Part shown: one piece after another, positions 12,440 to 24,899 of the stretch
How positions within the stretch are numbered: the first letter of the stretch is position 1
Layout: every line of letters starts with the position of its first letter
Assembly: GCA_028023455.1 (NCBI GenBank)
Contig: JAQFVV010006341.1
Location: 2,360,001-2,424,000 of the forward strand
Origin: Epiperipatus broadwayi
Lineage: Eukaryota > Onychophora > Udeonychophora > Euonychophora > Peripatidae
Direction of reading: 5' to 3'
DNA: 64,000 nucleotides
The notes under the pieces: model-generated
Databases searched by the model: none
What the model was told of the DNA's origin: nothing
The model's input: the letters and a program-made list of their open reading frames with translations, nothing else
Translations under genes and position numbers: made by a program

Positions 12440-14700
12440 CAACTATAATTAATGATCACTTTCAAGAGGATTTAATATTAAATGGAACATTATTAGACTT
12501 TGTGCACTTAAAAGAAAAGATGAAACAATTGATTTGAAGTAGACATATACTTTACTATAAATGACAAACACTAAAAGTATCATTGAAGTAGGATTCATTA
12601 TAAATAAAAGATGGAAGATCAATGTTTTGGAGATTGATATCATACAAAATGATTCCATTTAATAGCAAGTGTAGGTTTGTGCCTTGATAATTTCTCAATT
12701 GTGATTAAAGAAGTAGAGTATTTTATATAGCTTTACAGACTGCTTTTAATCAGTACAAAACTGCATTTTAAAATTGTCATGGGAGATTTTAGTGCTTGAA
12801 TTGGAAATTATTAAAAGTTTAAAAAACACTAGCAGACCTTAAAGAAGACATAGTGTTGTAATAAAGCAAAAATAAATGTGTATTATGAATTCTGTTTTCT
12901 CTTTTTTGAGACAAAGTAAAAGTGAGACATGGAAACTGCCAAATGAAAGTATAGCAGAATTGGAAAATATGCATTTCAATTCTACATTGTTTTTAATAGA
13001 TTTAAGATATGTGTTAATGCAAAATTATGAAGTCAAAGCAAAATACTTGATATCCCTAACTTTCAGAAATATTAAACCTATAAATTACTTTTTTAATGAA
13101 TACATCTTTATTTTTTATTAAAAATTATATTTTTGATAATATATGTTAAAATCATAACTTTAAAAAATGAAAGCAATTTTTTGCTTTTAAAAGCATAATA
13201 AATTAAAATAATCAGAACAAAAGAAAAGGCTTCATTTTAACCATCAGACTAAAAAAAATGTTTTTCAACAAATAATAAATAAGTCTACATCATATTTGTA
13301 TAAGTAAGATATATTTCAGTAAAGAATATATTTAGGTAATGAAAATAATCTTTGAAATTTAAAAATTCTGCTTCTAATTAGAAAAAAAAATCACAACTAT
13401 TATTTTTATAGTAGACTTTTTTTTTTCCGCCACTATGCACTTTCTGTTTTACATTATTACACTTTCCTTGATTTATTTTATAGTAATATGTTTGAATAAA
13501 ATTTGAATGCAAATTTTTTTATGTATTTATCAAGAAACTATTATTATCTTTTCATTTTAAGAAATAAACTTAAGATTTTTAATTTCAAGAATTTAACGAA
13601 AATTCAATCTTCTGCAATAAGCAATATGTACTTTCAAATACAAATCTTATTAATTTTTAGTTTTCACTGAATTATGCAAACATTTAATTATTTTGATTAG
13701 AATGGAATATCAATCAAGATACATTTTAATTCAAGTTTTTGCTCTCAGATGAATTTAAAACCATCCAGTGAACTCTAAATAGTTGCAATTCAGCCAATTT
13801 AAGCTAGATTACAGCATCAGAAAGGCCAAATGAAGGGATTCATTTTCTTTTCAAGAGAATTAAAATATTACCAGACTTCAAAGATAGTTCAGACTTAAAT
13901 GTGATTGATAAGATGTCATGCATAGATTGATACAGTATTAGAATGGCAGACTCTGGAACTCCAGGTCAATGGATTGCAAACCAGCTTTATTCCTTCAAAT
14001 TTTTCAACATCTTATAAATTCTGAATAATAAATCATTCATTTATATATTCTATCAAAAACTACTAGACAGATAAAACAACAATTACCTATAAATTTTTAA
14101 GTGAGACAAAGCAATGCTCAAACTGGTACAATTACAAAAATTGAATATCTCGATTTTTGTAATTGGACAATGTCAACAAAAAATATAGAAAATAAAAGTC
14201 TCAAAAATATAAGATAGTATTATTATTAAAAAAAGTGATGACACTATGAAGTATGCCAAAGAATTTACAAAAAAATTATACAGTAATAAAGAACAAGAAA
14301 GCAAAGTATCCCTTATAATTATAATACTTTCTTTGAAATATCAAAATCTATGATGAAGATAAAAAATCCAGAAATGAAGGAATTATAGATATTTTAAAAG
14401 AAATATTATGAAGAAACAGAAAAATTATTAGTAATTTTATAAACTGAATATCTAAATAATAAAGATTTAGCAAATAATTGGAAGACTAATTAAAAATATT
14501 TATTAGAAATCGTCTGCTATTTTTATATGAGATATATCCCAAGTCCATAACAACTTACTTACAGAAATCTTTCAACACAACCAAACAAAAGGCAAGACAG
14601 GTAAAAATAATTAATAGCACAATATATCACATAAAGTTATTAAGAGAAACTATAGAAAAGACGTAATAAAGATGTATTGTCATTTAATATTAAATATATT
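12440..14700 (+). mobile_element. decayed non-LTR retrotransposon, endonuclease to early RT
   Basis: An apurinic-type (EEP) endonuclease domain is readable in fragments on the + strand. A block at about 12468-12520 reads IKWNIIRLCALKRK, corresponding to the WN..L start of the domain. VGFIINKRWK follows near 12590. VMGDFSA at about 12777-12800 matches the catalytic GDFNA motif. At about 12885-12950 comes NSVFSF..SETWKLPNES, matching the F..(T)W.SP.G....ID end of the domain. Further on, KEFTKKLYSNKE (about 14258-14295) resembles the linker before the reverse transcriptase. The architecture fits RTE/CR1/Jockey-type LINEs. Stops and frameshifts throughout mean no activity. It is oriented with CNOT11. 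Confidence 0.65.
14131..14163. repeat. perfect 11-bp-arm hairpin
   Basis: ATTACAAAAAT (14131-14141) is the exact reverse complement of 14153-14163, with an 11-base loop. It lies inside the LINE relic and is probably fortuitous. Confidence 0.5.
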
Positions 14701-14701
14701 A

Positions 14702-16262
14702 GGCTAATAGTTTACTAGACAAAGATGTTGACTGATTGCGCCATTGTTACGCCAAAACTATAATATATAAACATTCCTGGCCGTCTTTGAATTATTTGTG
14801 GTGTTTTTTGTTGTCAAAGATAATCAAACACAGAAATTGTGTTTTTTAACTTTTTTTTTGTTTGTTTATTAACATAAACAAATTAATTTAAATGAAATGA
14901 AATCAACAAATGTAATAAAATAAAAGCACCAAATTTCAATTTTATTCCTTTTTTTTTTGTGTTACGCTTTTTTTTGTTTAAAAAATAATAGGAACAAAAA
15001 TAAAAATTCTTACATTTTCATTTTTACATAGAAATAGCAACAAATACTAAAATGATTTTAAACTTATTACGCTTTTTTTTAACATGCTATTTTTTTAAAA
15101 AACAATTTTCAACCTTCTTAGTCTTTTTTTTTTTGTTACCCACTTTTTTTGTTTAAAAATCAATAATCGGAACAAAAAATAAAAGTTCTTAGCCTTTCTT
15201 TTACATTTTCATTTCTACGTAAAAACAGCAACAAATACTAAAATGGTTTTAAACTTATTACGCTTTTTTTTTTAACAAAACAAATTTCAATTTTATTACT
15301 CGTTTTTTGTGCTACCCGCTTTTTTTTTGTTTCAAAAATAATCGCAACAAAAAGTACAAGTTGATAACCTTTCTTTTTTTAAACTATAAACAACAACAAC
15401 AAATTAAAAAAGTCTTACAAATAACATGCTTCTTGAGTTTTTAGAAACCAGTTTAAAACTTTTTAAGCTTTTTTATCAATAACAACAACTAAAATGAAAG
15501 AGCAACAACTTTAAAAACTATTACCCAAATAACCATTGAATACTTGAAACCGATTTTGTTTGCAAAAAAGAACAACAACAACAAATATTAAAAAATGAAA
15601 ATATTTGTAAAAATAAACAAGTCAACAGAACAACAACAAATATTAAAAATTTTCAAAATAACTTCGATTTACATGAACAACTTCAAACGCTATTTGACAA
15701 AAGGAAATTTTTGTTAGGTAAACATTACAAAAATGAAAACTTTATTTGTCAAAATAAACAAGTCAGTACTTTACAAAAATCGTACTGGGAGTGCCATGTC
15801 AAAGACATCTCTGAAAGGATGGCCAGGAAAACAACTTCATCATTATGAAGATGTCGCCACGTAAATTCTGCAAGGTAGTTTGGCAGAACTTGACGGTGAG
15901 TTCCACATTGTTTCCGATTTTTCCACTTTAAAAGTCCCCCAAAGACGCTCAATGGTTTGCGTGTGAGCGCCTGTGGAAGGGTCCACAAAGTTGTAGGTGT
16001 GATTCACTGTCACATGATGGAATCCTGATGCCTCAAGATCCATGGACTTATAACCCTTCCAACAGTCTGAGAAGATAGTCAATCCGGACTTCACGTTGTC
16101 TTTCAGGTTCTGTGGATGCAGATCAGCAGGAACACATTTTAAGAAACATTCACGTGTCTTGCGGCACACACCCCCAAAAATCCACTGTTGAAGTAGTACT
16201 CTTCCCTGATAGTTTTTTCTCCTGCTAAAGAGAATTTCATCCACTTCAACTGTCAAACCGGG
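14702..16262 (-). mobile_element. truncated Merlin DNA transposon
   Basis: The left end from 14702 (GGCTAATAGTTTACTAGACA, then AAGATG and later TTGCGCC, GCCAAAACTATAA and CCTGGCCGT) resembles both ends of the Merlin-like element at 10612-11693. A minus-strand IS1595/ISXO2-type transposase relic occupies the right third. Similarity stops abruptly near 16262-16290, inside the 5' part of the transposase, so the far terminal repeat is missing. The flanks on both sides are similar LINE sequence (see findings). Confidence 0.75.
14931..15405. repeat. tandem repeat, about 175-bp unit, 2.7 copies
   Basis: Three successive blocks contain AAATTTCAATTTTATT or a variant, a T-run with GTTAC(G/C)C, GGAACAAAAA, CAGCAACAAATACTAAAATG and TTTAAACTTATTACGC. 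Starts at 14931 and 15282 bracket a middle unit near 15104. It lies in the non-coding part of the Merlin copy, between its left end and the transposase. Confidence 0.8.
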
Positions 16263-16290
16263 CTCACCGATTAGATAATTGGAAATCTGA
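15772..16290 (-). pseudogene. Merlin transposase (ISXO2-like DDE domain), frameshifted and N-truncated
   Basis: The minus strand encodes a clear ISXO2/IS1595-type catalytic domain. The order is GEPGLTVEVDEILFSRRKNY (first acidic residue in VDE), WIFGGVCRKTRECF, IFSDCWKGY (second acidic residue), then VNHTYNFVDPSTGAHTQTIE and RLWGTFK (third acidic residue). After RLWGTFK a frameshift near 15930-15950 moves the conserved continuation KWKNRKQCGTHRQVLPNYL, then AEFTWRH, into the next frame. Family members normally have an N-terminal zinc-binding region before VDE, and it is absent here. In eukaryotes this domain defines the Merlin superfamily of cut-and-paste transposons. The core is well preserved for this window, suggesting fairly recent activity, but the copy is dead. 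Confidence 0.88.
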
Positions 16291-16774
16291 TTAAAACTAT
16301 ATATCTGAAATTATAAATCAAACAATCTTCTATAAGTGCTGTATAAGATATATACTAAGATCATGATAACTTGCTTACAGAGAGCACAATATATCACAAA
16401 CAGTTATGAAGTGAAACTATAGAAAAGACATTATAATAAAGGTAAATTGTTATTTAGTGTTGGATTTATAAAATATGAAAAGACGTGGTTTCATAAATAT
16501 TTCTGTAATATCAAAATACTGACAAATTCTAAGTAATATTATCCAGAAAGCAGCAGCAAGAATTAGACTTTAAATGTATATTATAACATAAGTAATTCCC
16601 TTTCTTTTAAACTTTTTAAAAATAAATGGAAATACTTAAGTCATCTAGATTTTGCAGTTGATTAAATTTTTACAAATATTACTAACTATAAATAATTTGG
16701 TCATATTATTAATGAACCTGGAAATATGTTTATATGTTTGAAAATGATAAATGTTTTCCAAGTGATTACTTGAA

Positions 16775-16875
16775 GGATCTCATGGAGAGATGGTAGTGCA
16801 TCTATTTGCTATCTCTAACCTGAGTTTGAAACTGGGCCAAATAAATTTAGGGATTTTTTTTTTTTTTTTTAAGTA
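16775..16875 (+). repeat. possible tRNA-derived SINE head
   Basis: GATGGTAGTGCATC could be a degenerate A box. GAGTTTGAAACTGGG about 35 bases later resembles a B box (GGTTCRANNCC). A T-run follows. The spacing is roughly tRNA-like, but no cloverleaf was drawn. Weak call. Confidence 0.25.
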
Positions 16876-16898
16876 GCTGAACCATAACTATGTCTGCT

Positions 16899-17078
16899 AA
16901 TTATATAATATTAACCAGTAAATTCATATCAAGTGGTTCTTAGAAAGGAAAACATATATAGAAAAATATTCAAATCTTGAACATAACCAACCTTGTTAAT
17001 TATGTAATCATAAGCACTAAATTCATATCTAATTGTTTTTAGAAGATAAAATATATATAGAAAAACATCAAATCCTTT
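16899..17078. repeat. two-copy direct repeat, about 99-bp period
   Basis: The blocks starting at 16899 and 16998 share AATTAT(A/G)TAAT..., AAATTCATATC, TTAGAA and ATATATAGAAAAA(T/C)AT in the same order. A local tandem duplication inside the LINE relic. Confidence 0.7.
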
Positions 17079-17956
17079 ACCCTACAATGGAATAATTATA
17101 AAATATTTTACTCTTTAATTATTTATGGATCTGATGTTTCGTTATTTAATAGAAGAGGGATATAGCGACTTCAAACTATGCTGCAAAGTAAGAAAATAAA
17201 CAATTATTATTGACATCATTGAAACAACTAAGATACTGAAATGTATTTGGACTGGAGATATTACCAGAAGAGATTACAATAGATGGTTAATTGAAATCTT
17301 TTATTGGATCTTAAGAGATTGTAAAAGACCTAGAAAGAGAGTAGATATAAAATGATTGAATAGGGAAGTTATTTTAAGAACTTTATGGAGAAGTGAAAGT
17401 ATGAATTAAAGAAACTGGATTTAAGTGAGAGATTCTTCATTCTGCAGTGGAATGATAATAATTAAAAATAATAATGGTGATCTCTTATTTATACTAGTCA
17501 TTGCATTGTTTCATTTTTTATTTTGAATCTCAATTTTTAGTATCAATATTTTTTTCCGTTTTTTGTACTTTATTCAAGAGCATCAATATTTCTGTCATAA
17601 TTTTGATTTGTCTAATTATAGCTACTTCAGAGATTTCATGTGGTGTGTTTTAAACATGAATGATTGAAATTCTTTATCATACGCTAATCATTGTTAATAA
17701 ATTGTATTACATTTGTGCAGCATTTCAAGTAGTCCAACATGCTAAATAAATTTTTGTTGTTATAAAATTATTCCTTCTCTCTGTAACAGGACATCTATCA
17801 GACTTCTATTCAAATTTGATTTTATAATAAAAATGCAAAAGTTATATAAAATAGCATTGATATTAAATTTTTTAAAGGAAAAAAATAAGAAAATTTTTCT
17901 ATTTAAAAAGATTACTTTAACTATTATTTATATTCATTTTATGCTTTATTTTTTAG

Positions 17957-18091
<135 letters not shown>

Positions 18092-20900
18092 AATTTTTTA
18101 TCAAGATGGTTTTTCATATGACTGGTTGTTTCAATATACTTTTCATGATTTCTCATGTTTTCTGTTTTTCTATGTGCATTGTTTTTAAACGATGTGTTAA
18201 ATTCTCTCCCAAAGACAGGTTGATTTATTAGGCTATTGGGAGCTATAATCAAATGATAACTCTTGGTCATCTTTGGGATTTGTTTGCTGCATCTTTAACA
18301 CATTACATGATTCTTTCAGAGTTTTGATAATCATATTGAAAACTATATAATAACAGTTGATATAGCTTTAAAAACAGAAAACTATTATACAGTATAATGC
18401 CAGCAACTTTGTGTACAGAAATACTTTAAAAATATTATTTTCAGTTTGTTTTAATTTTTTAACAAAGTGTTTAATTCTCTGATTTAAACAGTATCTACGA
18501 CTCTTGGTAGTTTCCTATGAGAATAACACATTCTGGTCACATAGTGGTCATAGAACTTAGAATGAAGTTTTTTTAAAATATTATAGTATTGAATCCTTCA
18601 TACATTACAAATATGTTAAATTGTAATTATAATTGATTGAAATATTTTTGACACTCTTGTACATATGTTATTGCTAACCAGTATTTTCAACCACAGATTT
18701 ATTTATTCTATTTATTTTTTTGCAACATGATTGTGAATGACCTCAAGCCAGTATATAAAAAAAAATGACCATGTGCCTGAAGCTTTGACTGTATAATAAT
18801 TGATTTCTTTGTTTCTGTGTCTTCTATTTTGACAGTGTATTTAATATTCATTTGTATGTGTGTGGACACATTCTTATAATTATTTATGACTTTCTCATTG
18901 CAGTCTCATTAAGATTTTGACTATATTTGAAAGATTTACTTTTGTATATATATTTCACTAATCGATCATTTTGCAAGTTTTTTAGAAATTTCAGCAACTA
19001 TAGAATATTTTTTAAAAAGTAAACTTAATATTTTTATAATAGTGATCACAGTCACTAGCCAATACATTTTTTCTGACTCATAAAAGAGAGATAGTCAACC
19101 ATTTTTTAAAAGATATTTATTTACTATGAACTTGTAAATAGTATAATATTTTGGTTTTCATTTTTTACTGCCATGGGTTATGTTTTCTATGTCTTATTTT
19201 TTTATAATTACTACAAAGGGATAATTTATAATTGTTTCTGTTTTGAAATAAATTTGATGTAATGTGTGTGTGTATTTATATATATTATATCTGTGGATGT
19301 GCATATATATTGTTCTGAGCATTCGATTGCTATAGTCAAGCAGTAATATTAAATTTGTTATGGTTTGTCGTAATGCATGCATTGCTGTTTATAAACAGTA
19401 TGTCCTAGCGAAAAGGTTCTTTTTCTATGCTTCCTACAGTTTTGTCTCTGAATCAACACATTTACTATTTAGCAACATTGTTTAGCTATTCACCGCAAAA
19501 CTTTTGAAGCACTAATAAGTCTGAATCACAAGGTATGGCATGAAATATCAAATCATATTTTGTGTCTTCATAGATCATATTTAATGTTCTCTCTACCATC
19601 AAGAAGTCATGCAAATCACTTGAAAATGTTTGCGACTTTGTTACAATGCACAATTTTAATCATTTCAAATATTTCGCCAGTTTTGTTTAATTTAAAACAA
19701 AATTTTAATGTTGATATATTGTTCCATCATGGGTTTCATAGTTACAAAACAGTCTGTCATATTTCATATTTTTAATATGTGGTCCAGATCTTTTTTTTTT
19801 TTTTGGTTATTAGCTAAATTGTCAATACATAATACATGCTTCAATTCAATGATGGCATTGCAGGTAACTTGGAAAAACAATTAGTCACCAATCACCCTTT
19901 TATTGGGACATGCTGTGTATATGTGGTGTCATTCAGAGAAATATTTGTTAAATTTTTTTAACTCTTTGAAGTGTATTTGTCTAATTTAGATAAGATTTAA
20001 TATATACATATATTTTATCCTATTAATTTGTTCTTTTTTTATCTGAGTGTTGAAAAAAGTGCATTTATGTGATTTTTTTTTTTTTTTGTAGAATGTTACA
20101 ATGTTGATATTCTTTGGAATGTATATAAATATGTTATTCTTTTCTGACTGTCAATTACTGTTCTAGTTTTTGATTGCCATTTTATTAAAATTTTCTATGT
20201 ATTCCCCTTCTCATCCTCCTTTTTTTTTTTTTTAAATAAATTCTTCTCCCTTTATTGTGATCAGCATAAAAGTTTGGGTGTAAAAACATCACAAAAGAAT
20301 GTTATGAAAATGGTAAATATTACCTATCAGTATTTTATAAAGTATAATGGAGATTTTAATTGAATTAAAATAAAAAGTTGGACTTTTATATTTAAGTGTT
20401 AAAAGTAAATCAGAACTGATCCATTTTTATTGTGTAAATTTATATTAAATTCTATGATTAAGCTAAGAGAGAAAAGCAACATTCCACAATTCACATGGTT
20501 TGAAAGTATATTTTAAATATATCTGAATATATATATTATATTTAGTCAAATAAATTCAGTTTTTTTTATTCATTTGTCTGTATAGACCTTCTGATTTAAT
20601 TTGCCATCTGCCTTGGAATTGTCTCTTATCAGTGAAATTTTATCCTATTATAGTGTAAAATCCCCTTTTTACTTTAATTTAGGATCATTTGATTTTTGAA
20701 AATAGTGAAATCATATTAATAGTCTTGTAAAATAAAAATAGTATTAAAAAGTGCCATTTTTTATTTTATCATTTGATTTTTAAAGACAGTGAAATCATAT
20801 TAAAATTTTTTATAACAATCCAATGAAATAAAAATAAAATATTGGTAGACAGACACTTAAGTTTGAATATCAATCAAGTTAATTAATGCTGTAAATTTAT
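18092..20900 (+). other. CNOT11: CNOT11 3' UTR and downstream non-coding DNA
   Basis: No further gene is recognised. The first canonical AATAAA that I noticed after the stop is at about 19247-19252, so a 3' UTR of about 1.2 kb is possible. ATTAAA-type variants nearer the stop cannot be excluded. T-runs occur near 19790, 20070 and 20225. The transcript end is inferred, not shown. Confidence 0.45.
19247..19252 (+). promoter_or_regulatory. candidate polyadenylation signal of CNOT11
   Basis: AATAAA in GAAATAAATTTG, about 1.15 kb after the CNOT11 stop, followed by a GT-rich stretch (ATGTGTGTGTGTAT) that fits a downstream element. In DNA this AT-rich the hexamer arises by chance often. Confidence 0.3.
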
Positions 20901-21370
20901 AAATGAACAAGAATATGCTCAAAATTTTTAATAGAATTAACATTTAATTTATAATTTTTAAATTACTGATTGTTTGTTTTTTATTTTAAAATATGTACAG
21001 ATAAATGAATTAAAATAAAGTTTGAATAGAGTCGACAACTAATAGAAATAGATATTTTTATAAGAAAACTATGAATGCTTTATTTTTGTAATCAAAGAAA
21101 ATGAACAGAATGTCATGTTATTTGAGAGATTAAAAAGTATTTACAATAGAAAAGAATGGGATTATTTAAAATATAGAACTTTAAATAAATAATTCATTAA
21201 TAATCTTGTATATAAAAACTTAGAGTAGCAATATAATATCTCAGTGCTTTAATAACTTGAATTCTACTCACTAGATGGAGATACATAATAAGAATGACCA
21301 AAGAAAAAACTAATCAATAAGAAATAAAATGTACATATTTGAAAACAATTTATTTAGAAAAGAAATAAAG

Positions 21371-21924
21371 TTCACTGCAATAAATATATTAAATAAAACA
21401 TGGAAATAATATATTTAGCAACCAAACCAATAAATCTTATATTTTGCTTAATGATATAAATTTATCGTGTTTCATTTAATGTAAATAATACACAGATGTA
21501 CTTTTTGGAATGCATGAAAATAACTCAGCAAAGAAATAAAATTCTTAATTAGTATAATAAAATAAAAACTTGGAAACATATATTTAGCTATTAACCCAAT
21601 ATAGAATAAATAGGTCTTGTTTCGATATTTATATAATTTTTTTTTTTTCTATTTAAATGTTAAATAATTGTTATCAAACATTTTCTTATTTATTGCTGTA
21701 TTTATTAAAATGTTATTTATATTCATTTTACTTTGCTTTGGTTGCTAAATATATTATTGTTATATTTTTATTTATTACAATTAAGTGCCATGGATTATTT
21801 TTTCAATTATAAAGTTATATTGTTTATTTTTTTTGTAAATAAAATTTTTTATATGTAAAGCTCAACCTACTTATTCTGTATTGATTTAGTTGCTAAATGT
21901 ATTATTTCCATATTTTTATTTATT
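21371..21924. repeat. cluster of four related motifs, two per orientation
   Basis: A motif with AATAAAA..TGGAAA.AATATATTTAGC(A/T)A(C/T)(C/T)AA occurs on the + strand near 21371-21425 and 21557-21616. Its reverse complement (TTGCTAAAT..ATTATT..TATTTTTATTTATT) occurs near 21735-21775 and 21865-21924. The best pair (21557-21616 with 21865-21924) runs about 60 bases. The arrangement suggests inverted duplication of a tandem repeat or an AT-rich foldback element. Confidence 0.6.
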
Positions 21925-22439
21925 CCATTTCCTTTTGTGATTTTTTTTATATTTTTAATAAATTATTTTCAAGCATTAAAAATATGTATGAGCTATAGAC
22001 ATTATTATTTTCCCTCCTCTTACAATTTTACAGTATGTTTTCTAATTTATTATATTTAGTTAGTAGTATTTATTTTTTTAATACTTTTTATATTCTTATT
22101 CTTCTCTAATTTTCATTTTTTTTTTTAAAAAGGAGGAAGTACTTTTAAAGTGTTAAAGTAAATCACTTCAATTAAAGACAAACAAACAAAAAAAATTGTA
22201 AATAAATAGACGTTTTATGTAATTCATTATTAATGGTAATGGTTAGAATTGAAAACAAAATCAAATTCTTTAATCTAAATGTTTTATTTCTGTCTGATAA
22301 AAGAAAGAATACTTATTTTAGGTAGAAGTTTGGAGTAGCATTCACTTCAAATTAAGATTCTTCTCAACAAAAGATAGTTAAAAATAGAGAATGCTTTCAA
22401 ATATGATTAAATATAATAAGGTTTGTTTCTAAAAAAATA

Positions 22440-23330
22440 TGTAGGACAAATTACCATATAGAGATGACATATTGCTTTTTGCAGATCAGAACATGAAGAA
22501 ATAAAAGTCTGATTTTAATATCTTAGCTTTCAAATTTACATTTTGAAAATTTCATTGTGCATTTGATTTTGATTTTTTATTTATTTCATCAACTCAATCA
22601 TGTAAGTATTATTTTCAAATTTTCAGATTACTTTTATTATTTACTTATTTTATACAAAATGCTCTTCGTTGTTTTTTTTTTAATAAAGGTACTGCATATT
22701 TTTTATTCTGCCTGACATTTCCTTATCTTTTTTTTTTTTATATTTATTGTATGAACTTACAATGAAATTTATTTTGTTAATAACAATAGATAAATACTAT
22801 GATTATTAACAAAAGTAAATCTATTTATCATTTTATATCATTGTATTATCTCAAATTAATAATACTGATGGAAACATTGAATGAAATTAATTATAAAATT
22901 AAATTTAGACCAAGTGTTTCTTATGGAAATAACTTAATATTAAAAAGACATGTATCTGTGTACATAGAGATTTTTAAAAAAAACTGTAATCAACACATTT
23001 CATTAATGCTGCTTGTGGAAATGTGGATATGTAATAGAAGATAATACAGAGTCAGCAGACTGTTAAAATGTGAGAAGACATATGGCAGCATTAATAACAA
23101 ATTAGATGATTGGTGAAAAAAATGAATATTGCTTAAATGGACATGGATTAATTGGATGCCAAAGAAAACCAGATAATGACAATATTGGATATGAAATAAA
23201 AGAAGCTGGCAGGAGAGTGATATAGAGAAGAGAAACGATCATTTGGAAAAATTGATTTAAACTCAAATTTTGATTCCACAATGCCATTGATGATGATCCA
23301 ATAACTTTTTTTATATCATCATAAATATTT
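22440..23330 (+). mobile_element. LINE C-terminal fragment, decayed
   Basis: The + strand frame at 22799-23041 contains KIKFRPSVSYGNN, then IEIFKKNCNQHI. This corresponds to the (R)PSVLYG.E.W.L......LE.FE.RCLR.I stretch after the RT domain in RTE/CR1-type ORF2. Downstream, GYEIKEAGRRVI (about 23185-23225) resembles the RW.DEIK..AG..W.R.A.DR.LW end. Upstream, RDDILLFAD near 22459 may be a worn RT catalytic (Y/F)xDD region. Multiple stops. Same broad class as the LINE in the CNOT11 intron. Confidence 0.6.
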
Positions 23331-24880
23331 CTGTTATATCATATACACCATGAAATGATTATTTCTTTTACATATTAAACTAATTGTTGATCGTTGTTTA
23401 TACATTTTACTGAGGCACACTAGAAAAAGAACTTGTAGATTAAAATGATGAAATCATGGCAAGTGTAAATGCTTAATTTTGTGTAATAATATAAGGATAA
23501 TTGTGAATATATAAAATTCTATAATAAATAGGTTAATGCATCATGAATTAGATATAAGTAAATTGGAATAGATAGCTGCATTTGTTTTGCATAATATATC
23601 TTAAAATTTAGTGATATGTATAAAGAAAGTTGAATAATTGGTAATTGGATAACAAGAACAACTTGTTGATTCAATTCCAAATGATTTTTTAAAAAAATAA
23701 TTTTCAGCATATTTGAAATGGAACTTCCATAGTTGGGCTCCAAGTTGGATAGATCTCAGAGTTGAAATCAGTTTTAATATCATTATTAATGGAAAGAAGA
23801 TTTCGTTGATCATATTGTTTAGACTCATAACCAGACATATGAATAGAAATGTTCAAGAAAATTCATGATGTAACTCTAAAATTAAGATATTTGAATAAAT
23901 TGTATCAAGTGGGTGGAAAGCAATGACAAATTATCATCGATTATAATGTTATTTTTTGGTCATTGATCTCTGTTGCCTAATATTCTATATGTCTTTGGTA
24001 AACAAAATATGGGCATACAGAAAACAACTATATTATATATTCTCAGGAATGTATTTCATAAGGATGATTAATCTCTTTATATCCCATTATCATATCTTTC
24101 ATGCAGTTTGTTTAAACAGTTGTGAAATTATCTAATTCTTTATAGTAATACTATAAATAATCTTTGATTTTAATATTATTTGTGGAAATATGGATACTTA
24201 TTTTTAAATATTATCAACACAAATCTCGCCAATTTGAACCACCCTTTACAAACTGACTTTCTATCCTTGCTCTGGGCTATTTCTAGTGATTGGGCTGCCA
24301 TGATTTGTCCCTTTTTTAAAAAATTTCAAAATTTAGAAAAATTGCAAGTCGGTTAATTAAATTTTTAGATATTTTTTAATTTTCTGTATATTGCCTTTTT
24401 AAAATCTTTTTGTGCCACTTGGAATGGTTTTTATTTATTGAATATAAAGTATTTGTTAAAATTAATTTAAAAAAAAAAAAAATTTAAATTGTATATTTAA
24501 ATAATATAATTATTATCATACATACATTATATAATAAATATTTCGTTGATGAAATAAGGCACAACAATAAGTTATTTCCCATTTGTGTTTACTCAGTTTG
24601 TAGCAGTTAGTCCAAAAACAATAATTTATTTCATATCTAATTATTTTTACCATTAAAAATAGTGCTACTTAATATCGCTTGTACTTAAAGATATAAACAA
24701 ATGCATTTTTTTAATATTTTTGCACCATTTATAGTGGTACTGGGAATGATTGCCCCATTTTAGATAGATTTCTTTTATTTAAGCGTATTTATGATAACAC
24801 TTGTGTTTGTGATACTACTTTAAAATTCCAGACTAATCTTAAAAGATGTTTTTGATCATTTTTTTACTTCTTATTTAATA
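23331..24880. other. AT-rich DNA, nothing recognised
   Basis: No gene seen. A less AT-rich patch at about 24225-24330 may be the edge of an unrecognised element. Confidence 0.4.
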
Positions 24881-24899
24881 TTTTTTTGTGCGTGCATTT

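Larger units (their letters stand above)
16265..17765 (+). mobile_element. decayed non-LTR retrotransposon, C-terminal part and 3' tail
   Basis: About 16265-16470 repeats, imperfectly, the sequence at about 14440-14700. At about 17220-17360 the + strand reads CIWTGDITRRDYNRWLIEI, then RDCKRPRKRV, which matches the (W)(A/T)GHI.RR.DNRW ... KR.(R)GRP block found near the C-terminus of many RTE/CR1-type ORF2 proteins. The end near 17735-17765 (AATAAATTTTTGTTGTT) looks like a LINE 3' tail. Probably the same element as 12440-14700, broken around the Merlin copy. Confidence 0.65.

Noticed and set aside
15749-15988. Separate gene overlapping the Merlin transposase
   Set aside because: Its later part (KWKNRKQCGTHR...) is the frameshifted continuation of the same transposase, not an independent gene.
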